A stretch of DNA of 64,000 nucleotides from Adiantum capillus-veneris (lineage: Eukaryota > Streptophyta > Polypodiopsida > Polypodiales > Pteridaceae): contig CM043966.1 of assembly GCA_014529385.2 (NCBI GenBank), forward strand, positions 96,472,587 to 96,536,586, read 5' to 3'. The stretch's first letter is position 1. Every line of letters starts with the position of its first letter. Shown in pieces: positions 12,720 through 21,810 of this stretch. The translations under genes were made by a program, and so were the position numbers. A model generated the notes under the pieces. It made no database searches, had not been told where the DNA came from, and saw nothing but the letters and a program-made list of their open reading frames with translations.

Positions 12720-13083
12720 TCACACTTGGCTTGTTGAACCTCATTTGGTAAAAATAGATAATAAAAATTATAGGTGTGTGCAATTTAGAGAACTTAATAA
12801 AGTTACAATTCATGATGCTTATCCGTTGCCAAGGTTGGGTGATCTTGTTGACCAACTAGGGGGATCTATGTATTTTATGTTTCTTGATCTAGCAGTAGGG
12901 CACTGGAAACATTCAATTGCTAAACAAGATAGACCAAAGACAGCCGTTGGATTAATAGACCAATGGCATTTGGATTAATAGATGCACTTTGTACTTTTCT
13001 TTTTAGATCTCATTGAGGTAGTCTATCTAGATGACATACTTATTCAAACAAAGACATGCAAAGATCATATTCTACTTATCTAG
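12720..13083 (+). pseudogene. Ty3/gypsy reverse transcriptase relic
   Basis: The frame contains FRELNKVTIHDAYPLPRL, then LVDQLGGSMYFMFLDLAVGH, then KQDRPKTA, matching the reverse-transcriptase palm region of Ty3/gypsy elements including the first catalytic Asp (in LDLA). After a deletion and stop, a second piece near 13017 reads VVYLDDILIQTK, the YxDD box with YLDD. The intervening fingers/palm sequence is missing. It is independent of the large gypsy element at 16922, whose own reverse transcriptase lies at 33632-34851. Confidence 0.7.
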
Positions 13084-13089
13084 AAATTT

Positions 13090-14016
13090 ATGACTACAAA
13101 AGTTTAATCTACAGTTGTAGTTGAAGAAAGAATTGATTTTTTTTATAAAAAAAATGTTGAAGTTTTTAGAAAAAATCCTTCCCATTTCAGCAGCTATCAC
13201 AACATTCCCTCAACAATTTTTTCTCGAAAAAGCGAAGGTTTTATGGACATTTGATTGTGAATGAAATTTTTCTAAAATTAAGAATTAATTTAGCAAGCTG
13301 TATTTCTTCATTATCTAAATTTTCTTTAAATCATTTGTGTTAAACATTGACGCATCTCTAACTCAAAAATAGGAGCAAGATGAACAAAGAAAACATGTTC
13401 CTATATGTTTTATAAGCCTAAATTTTTTTTAATTCAACTATTTAACAATTACAAAAGAGCTAGCTATTTTATGGGTAATTCAAAGGCTTCATGTGTATTT
13501 CCATGGTAACGTTATTCACACATTTCTCCAACTGGCTCTCCAATAAATAACTTGCACAAAAGCCACAAGAGCTCTAACAACTAATAGCTTGGGATATTGC
13601 TGGCCCACTTCTTGATTCTTCTACAAGCAACAAATATATTATCGTGGTAGTATACTATCTAACAAAGTAAGGCCATCACAAATGATGACAAATTCTATTG
13701 AGAAACTCTTGATTTAAGAGGTAGTGTATGCGACTCTCGATTCTATCTCACCAATCAAAAATACTCCTCCAAGGGGCACCAAAAAAAAGAAAGGGGGAAT
13801 GGGAGCATGCATAAATGCATCTCTATGGCTCAAGATGTGCACTACACCCCAATCCACTTGCAAACACACATTGAACCATGCACTTTCTTTCACCCGATGC
13901 ACAACCCCACTCACAGTTATGTAACCCACCAACACCACCAAGCAATTGCAATTCCATCTTTGTTCTCTCATACTCTCACAACCTCGCTCTCCTTTGCACA
14001 CACTAGTCCAATAAAA

Positions 14017-14018
<2 letters not shown>
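13090..14018. other. No gene recognised
   Basis: AT-rich sequence with no coding or RNA signal that I can support. Confidence 0.5.

Positions 14019-14087
<69 letters not shown>
14019..14087. repeat. (AC)n microsatellite
   Basis: About 34 uninterrupted AC units. Confidence 0.95.
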
Positions 14088-14091
<4 letters not shown>

Positions 14092-14141
14092 TCACAAAAC
14101 CAAGAAAGAGATAGAGAAGGAAATTGAGACAACAGAAGAGA

Positions 14142-14543
14142 ATGAAATTGATGGCTATGGCAAGCTTGCTTGCATTAACTGAGGGTGCACAATGATGGAG
14201 CAATTCTCCTTTCTCAAAACCTTTTCTTCTTCATCCCCAAAACTTTTCCTCTACTCCTCCACATGCCACCTTCTTTCTCTCTTCTGCTTGTTCTAAACCC
14301 ATGCTAAATCCTAAGAAAACCTTGTTTTCGTTAAAAGCCTCCCGTTTTTGGAGTCCTCACCTCATGTATGTATGCATGCTCGGCCTTCTATTTTTTACTG
14401 TGAATGCCCCACTTTACTTTCTCCCTAAGGCTCGTGGGAACCCTCATATATTTATTTATTGTCAATGGGTCCACAAGGGAGCTAGGCCAACGGCCACATG
14501 GGAACATGGCCAGAGAGGAATTCCGCGATGGGTGGCACACTAG
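14142..14543 (+). pseudogene. Transit-peptide-like first exon with an early stop
   Basis: An ATG at 14142 opens MKLMAMASLLALTEGAQ, then a TGA at about 14193, then the same frame continues SNSPFSKPFLLHPQNFSS and FFLSSACSKPMLNPKKTLFS. The Ser/Thr/Pro-rich, acid-poor, hydroxylated composition is that of a plastid transit peptide. The stop is CAA TGA TGG, one C-to-T step from CGA (Arg). Downstream the frame stays open to 14543 but loses this character, so I think only the first exon, or a retained captured fragment, is present. No mature domain was found, so the original protein is unknown. Confidence 0.35.
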
Positions 14544-14652
14544 ACACACACCATAGCATCGAGAAGCAGTAGCAACCACACTACATGCAATGCCCGTGCG
14601 AGAGGAGATCCATTTTCCATAGCTAGATGCTTATGAGGGAGAAGGGGGAAAC

Positions 14653-14805
14653 GGGGGGGGGGGGGGGGTGCATTGCTTCCTTTATATATAGAGTTTCATA
14701 TATGGAATTAATGCCGACCATGTGGCATAGCACTATGGCCTTGTCCCCCAAAAAAACTCCAAGCACCATAAAACCCCCCCCGCCGCCCCCCCCCCCCCCC
14801 CCCCC
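14653..14805. repeat. Poly-G and poly-C runs
   Basis: A run of 16 G at 14653-14668 and a poly-C run at 14786-14805 (with an earlier 8-C run from 14774) lie about 120 bases apart as an inverted pair. They give spurious Gly- and Pro-rich frames. Confidence 0.9.
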
Positions 14806-15474
14806 AAAAAAAAGAGCTTTTTGCGCAGCTTCATGCATTCATTGCTCAAGGGTCAATTTCCAAGCTACAAAGACCATCTAGTAACCTGCATATTGAACTT
14901 GGAGTTCAAGAATCCACCTTTTTTCACAAGGTTCCCAATCACCTCGTCGATGTTCTCTACCAACTTCAATCGTAAATATCTTCGCACAAACACATCCAAT
15001 CAACAAGCCATCAAGCACATCTTGGAACATGAGAAAACCCTCTGAGGCATGCATTCGAGGACAGGCCAAAACATGACAAACCCTACTCCCTAGAAAACTT
15101 CACAGGGCCATATCTTCTCCTTTTGGACTTGCATTTGAGAGCCATTAAGCCCGGTTCGGTGAGCATGGTCGGCACTTCAAATCCATAGATTTGCCCATGA
15201 TCTAAGCCCCTTTCACATCAAAACCTTCTAGAATTTTAAAACCCTTCAGTTGTAAAGCGTGGACATTGATCAGTTCCAAGTATTCCCTTTATATGCAGCA
15301 CCAAAAGTGTGCATTCCAATCTGGAAAACCACATATAGCATACACCATTGGCTCTCCCTTGTGCTTGCACTTTCCCTCAATTGTCATTGAAACACACTTT
15401 TGTGCTTCTGTTTGCATCCATAGCCACATTTTCCACCTTTGCTAGCATCGATAGTTGTTGGTTGTACCAACGTG
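14806..15474. other. No gene recognised
   Basis: No supported feature was found in this stretch. Confidence 0.5.
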
Positions 15475-16318
15475 CTGATGAGTTATATTAAACATGGATA
15501 GAGCTAAAGCTCATGTGATTACATTATGCTTGGTGATAGATAAGTTGGCATCTTATATAGTGCTCTAAGAGTTTGTTACAACTTCGTAATTGTCAGTTAT
15601 TATGAGGTGGATGTGATGAGAAGAGTTAGTTATTACAACTTTGGTTAGTTACAACTTCGTGCAACTAACTAGTTACCATAAGGTTAACTTTAAGGTTTAT
15701 TCTTTGTACCAACCTCCTATGAATACAACAAGACTTGCCACAGAAGCATCCATTGATGACAAGAATTAGTTATTACAAGTTTGGTTAGTTACAACTTCGT
15801 GCAACTAACTAGTTACCGTAAGGTTAACTCTACAGTTTGTTCTTTGTAGCAACCTCCTATGAATACAACAAGACTTTCCATTGAAGCATCCATTGATGCT
15901 GACACCTTAAGTCCTTCATTATGATGTTTCAGTAATATTTAGTTATTATAATTTGGGTTAGTTGTAACTTCCTACAACTAACTAGATACAATATGGTTAA
16001 CTGTAGCTTTATTCCTTATACAAACCTCCTATGAATACAACAAGACTTTCCACTAAAGCATCCATTGATGCTAGACACCTTAAGTCCTTCATTATGATGT
16101 TCCAAAATATTGCTTTTCACTCCCACACATTAATTGAGTGGGAGATAATGACCTAGTTTTCTTGAATAGATTCCAATACATGTACGCTCCTAAAGTAGAT
16201 CTCCTTCATGCTGGTAGCGTCGATTGATACATCTATTTAATAAAAATAATACTAAACTCAATTTGATATGCACCAGGTCCCCTATCTTTTTAAGGATTTA
16301 CAACTAATTGGTGTCAGA
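15475..16318 (+). repeat. LTR-like region with three tandem internal repeats and a primer-site-like end
   Basis: Three diverged copies of a unit containing TTAGTTACAACTTCGTGCAA, CTAACTAGTTACC, GGTTAACT, ACCAACCTCCTATGAATACA and GAAGCATCCATTGATG start at about 15645, 15780 and 15955. The region ends in a TTTACA followed at 16309-16318 by TGGTGTCAGA, close to the initiator tRNA-Met primer site. I interpret it as a copia-type LTR with U3 tandem repeats, truncated or solo. The left border and the partner LTR were not found. Confidence 0.4.
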
Positions 16319-16921
16319 CAGTAGTGATTGGGTTAACAACTTTGGGTCATTGCCTTTGGTTCTCATTTGGTTTCAAGACCATAATATGCATTTAAATCCT
16401 TAATGCGGAGGGAGCCAGTCCCTAGTGGATTTTCCCACCTGAGGTGTCCTTTTCGTGCTTTAGATTTGATAGTTGTACAAGGATCTATGATTATAAGAAG
16501 AAGGTATGGACATAAGGCAAAGACTATTGGAAAAGATGCATGCTCGTCAACCATATAGACCCTACTTTCAAAGGCATCTTGAGACTTGTCTTTCTTTAGT
16601 ATCTTTACTCTTCAAAGCTCTTGATCTCTTTGTCATAGGATGAAGCAGCATTTATCTTTGATGTGCTTACAATGTTATAAACTTAATGATTACATGTCTA
16701 TTTCAAACAAGGGGGGAAAGGAGGAATGGCTTATCTTTGAGCTAGTTTCACAAGATTATTTCAACCATTTTCATGATGATGCCAATCATTAAGCATAGCT
16801 CATTTGCTACATTCACATTAGGGTGAGATCTCGATCAAGTATTCTTCCATGCTATATCCAAGAGCCTTGCAAGCAGAAACCTCTAGGTCCAAATGTTGTC
16901 TTTAAGAATAAAAATAAAAGT
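16319..16921. other. Left flank of the large retrotransposon
   Basis: No coding signal was found. The last five bases (16917-16921, AAAGT) are the candidate left target-site duplication of the gypsy element. Confidence 0.5.
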
Positions 16922-18498
16922 TGTCATAATAAGTAATATCTAACTCTCCTAAATGATTTTCTCATGTTAAATTGATCATTTAATATGGGGAAGTACCAGG
17001 GGAGAAAAAGCTAGATTATTGGTAAGGCTAGCAGACTGGTCACAGTAGGGATCCAAAGGAGGGAAAATAGGGATCCAAAAGGGGACCATCTGCAGAAGAC
17101 CAATGGGCTTCAAAGACCCTAAGGTTCAACCCATTAAGACTTCCAAAATGCTAAGGTTCCAAAATTCAAAGGTTGTGTCCAATGGTCCAACCCTAGGTAA
17201 AATTGGATGCGTGTGGAAAGTGGGAAGACTCAAAAGTCTTCCCACATCCCTATCTTGATGGGGGCGAGGCCTTTTAGTAGGGGATGAGAGAGAAACACAC
17301 ACACACACACATACACACTCTTGCAAGCCCTTTACACAAAGGGAATAGGGGACACATGTCAAGTCCCTAGGCCAATTGCCCCCAAGATGCACTAAAATCC
17401 TATTGGATGGCCATAGAGGTGGGCCAATGAGAACTAGGCTAGAGTACATTTAGTTTACTTCATTTTAAAACACTTGATAAAAGAACGAATAGAAATTAAG
17501 CTCTCTAGAAGACTATTGGATAGTCTGCCAAGGGGTCCAATGAGCATTCAGCAGCCCAATGGCTTGCTTGATTCCTATTGGCCAGAAGACAAAGGATTCC
17601 AATGAGAGTTTAAATGCATTAATTAAATACCTAAAGCTCTCACAAAAGGGAAAAGGCAGACACATATCAAAAGGCTATCACTTATGCTTCTCAATTGTCA
17701 TTGGCTAAGCTTTGCAGGGTCCAATGGGGTGCTAGCATGAATAAAATCCAAGAGGGGTTGACCAAGAGAGGGGGGGGGACTGATTTTGGCAAGGCATTAT
17801 CACACACACACAATCTCATAGACTCTCTCTCCTTCTCAAGCTTTAATGAAAAGCTCAACATCTACTCCAAGTTTGTGAGAAGGGAGGCCTACACCAAGAA
17901 CTCTTGGCTTTGTGATGCAAATCCAACCAAGAGCCAAGCTTCAATGCATGCTCATATCCTCTACCATGCTAATTACTAAGCTACGCTAAGATATTATGAG
18001 TGACTATGAGAGGAGATATACTTCTTTCTCCTAAGAATACTCCTTCTTCCTCTCAATCTACTCTCATACCCCGCTAGCTCTCACCATCTTCCAAGGTGTG
18101 TGAGGTCTTGGGTCTGAGACCGTGAGGGAATTGATGTTGTGTTTTAAAGTGTTTTCTTAGTGCTTGAAGCTTCCATCTTCATTGCATTGGCTAGTTATTG
18201 AGGGAACACAAAGTATTGTATTGTAAAATGTCTCCCTTGATGGGGGAAACCTATAATACAAAGCCTTTTGGAGGGGGACCGGCTCCATATAAATCCGGTC
18301 CTCAAATGTTGTCAATAGCTTAATTTCTCTCTCTTTTGAAGTATTGTTTATGCCTATCTAACTATGTGTTATTCTTTTTGTTGCTCTCTCCATCCAAGCA
18401 CTCTTGCTATGCTCATTACAAATCTATTCTAATGAAATGCTCACTATGTCTATGCTATTTTCCACTACACACAAATTACTAGGCCATTAAATGTTACA
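16922..18498 (+). repeat. 5' LTR
   Basis: 1577 bases with TG and CA termini. It is paired with 36978-38581 by near-identical sequence over its whole length, with scattered substitutions and a (CA)n length difference: short CA tracts at 17294-17310 and about 17803 here, against a longer (CA)n at 37849-37881 in the other copy. Confidence 0.92.
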
Positions 18499-18499
18499 T

Positions 18500-18511
18500 T
18501 GGTATCAGAGC
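18500..18511 (+). other. Primer-binding site for initiator tRNA-Met
   Basis: TGGTATCAGAGC lies one base after the 5' LTR terminus. This is the standard primer site of plant gypsy and copia elements. Confidence 0.9.
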
Positions 18512-18914
18512 ACAAGGTTTCTTTTTTCTTGCTCAAGAAGGGAGGTCCTCAAGCTAGCTATAAAAGGTTGGTACTATTAATTGCAATTGAGTAAGTAGAA
18601 TAGGGATTTTTCAGCCTTGCAGTGTGCCTGCTTCGTGCAGATAATGAGGCATCATCGTCGAGAGCTATGGTCTTAATAGTGGAGTCCTACGGGGCTTGCC
18701 TGCGGCTTAACCACTATTGAGCTATTAGAAGCTTGATAGGAGCCGGCACTATTTTGGTGTTGAAAGACCCTCTCTTCTATTCCTTGCAATTAATGATATT
18801 CAAGCCATGAGTAGAGGAGCTTGAGTGCTTTTCTAAAGGTGTAAAGAGGAGTAGCAACTAGGGTTTGTAGCAACTAGGGCTTGAAGTGCCAAAGTACACC
18901 TAAAAAGTTTACAT

Positions 18915-20456
18915 CTAAAAGTTGTTACAAAGGCTGACGATAGTAAAGAGAGTGAAATTAATGTTGATAGCTTTGATTTTGCTAATGAGGAGGCTACTAA
19001 TGATGCCCCTATGCTTGTTAATTACCTTGTTTCTAGGCTTCAACAAGCCATGGGCAATCCATCCCTCCAAAGTGAAGTGCAACGACAGCTACGTGCTCAT
19101 GGGATTCTCCAAAATCCCCATCATGAAGAGAGAGTACCTAGGAAGCCTCCTTGTGAGACTTCCAAAAAGAGGCTTCTCTCCGATTCAGAAAGAAGAAGAG
19201 GATCTGTACGAAGGGCTAAAATATCTACTACTTAAAGACGCATCTCCTTCTCAAAGGAGAACTCAAGAGCCCCCACCGAAAGAGCAAGAAATAAGTGATT
19301 CTCCTGCCACCTCGGCGGAGATGACTCCACAGAGACGGCGGGAAAAACACTCTCCATCACCTCCTAAACGGAGAAGACCATCGCACAGTTCTCCACACCA
19401 TAATTCAAAGAGGGATGATAGAAAACAAGAAAAGAAAAAGGTGAGAAATAGGTCACCCTCTTCTCCATCTTCTTCATCTTATGAAGAAATTGATGGTGTA
19501 GATAAGGAAGAACAAGGCAAGAAAAAGGCGAGAAAGAGGTAACCCTCTTCTCCATCCTCCTCAAACTCTTCCTCCTCTGAAGAAAGTGATGGTGCAACTT
19601 TCAAACCACCAAAAAGAAGAGGCCATAGGAAATCCTATGCCGCGTGGAAGAGATCGTCCAAGCTCAAGAAGTTCAAAGAGGGTGGGAAGAGCATCTCTTT
19701 CCTTACCTACGATGGCACCTTTGGTGCTACGGACAAAGTCTTGGCTTTCATCCAACAATTCAATGCGGCGTTTGGAGATGAGGGCTTCATAGAGTCCTCT
19801 AAGCTACACCATGTAGCTATGCATTTTCAAAAGTCTGCCAGGCAATGGTGGTCTAGCCTACGGGTAAATGGTGAAGCTCCACAAACATGGAAAGCTTTAA
19901 GAGCTTCCATCATGAAGCACTTTTTGGACACCGATGCCAAAGACAAAGTACTCACCGAATGGCAAAGCTTCAAGCTCTCTCCTTACAAATCTATCTATCT
20001 ACAAATATGTAAACAAGTTTTGGGACTTACATCTCAAAGCCACTATCTTCAAAAAGATGGATTTTCGAGAGCAAAAACAACAATTTTGTGCGGTCTTAAC
20101 TGAAGAAATGGCAGAGTATGTCAACTCCCAAAGGCCACACACCATATTTGCGGTCATTCACCATATCATGGTGGCTTCACGAATCAATTTCTAAACAGGG
20201 GCAATGAGAAATCTTAAGCCCACGGAGAACAAGGATCATAACAATGAGCCTAAGGGGAAGGAAAATGTCCAAAAGTCTCATGAAGGCAACGCCAACAACA
20301 ACAAAGCTAAGGAGAAGGGAGTTTATAAAGGCAAAAATAAACTCTCTCCTGAAGAGCTTGAGCGTTATCGTAAAGATAACCGTTGTTTCAAGTGCGGGGA
20401 GCAAGAGCATGCTTATTGTGCTACCCCCACAAGAATACATGAAACAAGCCTCCTAG
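18915..20456 (+). pseudogene. gypsy gag (frameshifted)
   Basis: Coding starts without a clear ATG in the frame that includes 19011-19235 (FDFANEEATNDAPMLVNYLV). It then shifts into a Ser/Arg/Lys-rich linker (to 19542), then the conserved gag core at 19690-20100 (FLTYDGTFGATDKVLAFIQQ, ARQWWSSL, HFLDTDAKDKVLTEW), and shifts again near 20000 into the frame ending at 20194. A stop separates this from the nucleocapsid part, where a damaged zinc knuckle starts at 20384 (CFKCGEQEHAYC, with the last spacing shortened from four to two residues). The multiple shifts and the broken knuckle mean it cannot make a working Gag. Confidence 0.8.
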
Positions 20457-20463
20457 AGCTACC

Positions 20464-20863
20464 TTGGTTGAAATCCAAGAAGAGGAATCTCACCACAAAG
20501 GATCTCCTCTATGCCATGCTTGGGGAAATGTAAGAGAACATGATGGTTTTATTCTCTTTGACCCTGGTTCTACTCACAATTTTATATCCACAAAGTTGGC
20601 CACCAAGCTAGGCATCCAATCGTATGAGATGGGAGATGTCCTACCCGCCGATGGTGCTTTCAAGTGGCAAGAAGCTTCAGTCACTCCCTTAATTGGGAAA
20701 TTGAGGCTCCATGTCCAAATCTATGTGAACAAAGAGGACTTCTTTATCTCTTCTCTCAAGCACGAGGATGTAATCCTAGGGGCACCATGGTTTGATCGCA
20801 TGGCTGCCAATGTTAAATTCCCTAAAAGGAGAATCTAATTTAGGTTCAGGGAAAAAGATATGT
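20464..20863 (+). pseudogene. gypsy aspartic protease, 5' part of split pol
   Basis: The frame contains GFILFDPGSTHNFISTKLA, the retropepsin active-site region (family usually DSGATHNFI, here DPGST), and then HEDVILGAPWFDRM, the conserved ILG-PWL-like segment near the protease C terminus. A TAA follows at about 20836, but the same frame carries on to the ATGT at 20860-20863, where the nested transposon begins. The missing remainder of pol resumes at 33632 in the matching frame. Confidence 0.85.
20860..20863 (+). repeat. Target-site duplication (left), ATGT
   Basis: The four bases ATGT before the left terminal inverted repeat are repeated as ATGT at 33628-33631 after the right one. Keeping one copy and deleting the element joins the flanking pol sequence in frame. 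Confidence 0.85.
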
Positions 20864-20885
20864 GGGTGAAAGCATGTATAGGTGG
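20864..20885 (+). repeat. Left terminal inverted repeat
   Basis: 22 bases identical to the reverse complement of 33606-33627. Similarity stops abruptly inside it, although both ends have a loose GTGGGTG/GTGGTTT-like motif 70-90 bases in. Confidence 0.92.
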
Positions 20886-21810
20886 ACCGCTTTTGCCACT
20901 ATATAGTATATGGTTTTTGGGGTTGAGAAAATGGGTGGTTTAGGCGTTTGAAACAGTGGGATTAAATTCAAAATTTATGGAAAAAAAGGGTTAAAATTTG
21001 ACGTGTACTAAGTGAAAGTGCTTACTCATTAATAATCACCTCAAGGTACGTTCAAGCACTTAATGCAAATATTCTCTCGAGTCTTGTCCCTCCCACTCAT
21101 TCTCGCTCGTTCCTCCCCCCTCTCTCTGTCTCGCCAGCGCCATTCAGGTTTCTGATTCCCTCTTTCCTCCCTCCTTTGCGTTTCTCTGCTAGCCGAAGCA
21201 ACAAGCAGCAACATCACAACAACAACAAGCAAATTCAGGAGGAGTACTTTTTGCTGGGCTGGTCATCAACTTCAGTAAAAATCCCCTGCAGCAGTAGCAA
21301 CAGGTATGTGCCATCATGTAGCTTGAAGCATTCTATCTCGAATGTTGGTTGAATTTGAATGTGGCTGGTTTTCCTAGGTAGCATCGATCCATGTTTTAAC
21401 ATGCTTCATGCAGATGTAGAAGCGTTGTATGCTTGTCTCTGAATGTGTGGCAAGATAACCAAAGGGGGCTTGGCCTAGTGGTTAAAGTGAATGGGTGGGT
21501 GCGTAAGGACCCAGGTTCAACCCCTGGCAATATGGTCTGCCCTCTGTTGGGTGGCAAGATAATCATGGATTGTAACTATTAATGATGCATGTGTAAGTTT
21601 AGAATTTATTTCTGGAATGTATATGCATTGTGCACATCTAATTGATCACCCTTGTGAATGCTTTATAAGAATGCATCATGCAGCTTGAAGCATGAATGCA
21701 GATTTTATCAACTGTGTGTGCATGCTTATACGAAGGCATCATGCAGGTTCAAGCATGAATGCATTTAACTATTGATCTTGTATCTATGTGGCATTTGTGA
21801 TTTTTTTAGG
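20886..21810 (+). promoter_or_regulatory. Leader and 5' UTR intron of the coiled-coil gene
   Basis: A CT-rich tract at about 21070-21190 precedes a probable 5' UTR exon ending at 21303 with donor CAG|GTATGT. The acceptor TTTTTTTAG at 21801-21809 lies one base before the ATG at 21811. The intron (21304-21809) contains a small tRNA-derived insertion at 21462-21550. The pyrimidine tract is likely core promoter or leader sequence; no TATA box is assigned. Confidence 0.5.
21462..21550 (+). mobile_element. tRNA-derived short insertion (SINE-like) with target duplications
   Basis: An 89-bp segment carries RNA polymerase III boxes as in a tRNA: A-box TGGCCTAGTGG at 21471 and B-box GGTTCAACCCC about 42 bases later. 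It is flanked by GTGGCAAGATAACCA (21447-21461) and GTGGCAAGATAATCA (21551-21565), 14 of 15 identical, the target duplication of a retroposed sequence. Acceptor-stem pairing is absent, so it is not a functional tRNA gene. No poly-A tail is seen. It post-dates the DNA transposon it sits in. Confidence 0.7.

Noticed and set aside
21462-21550. Functional tRNA gene
   Set aside because: A and B boxes are present but the ends do not pair into an acceptor stem and the segment is bounded by target duplications, so it is a retroposed derivative.
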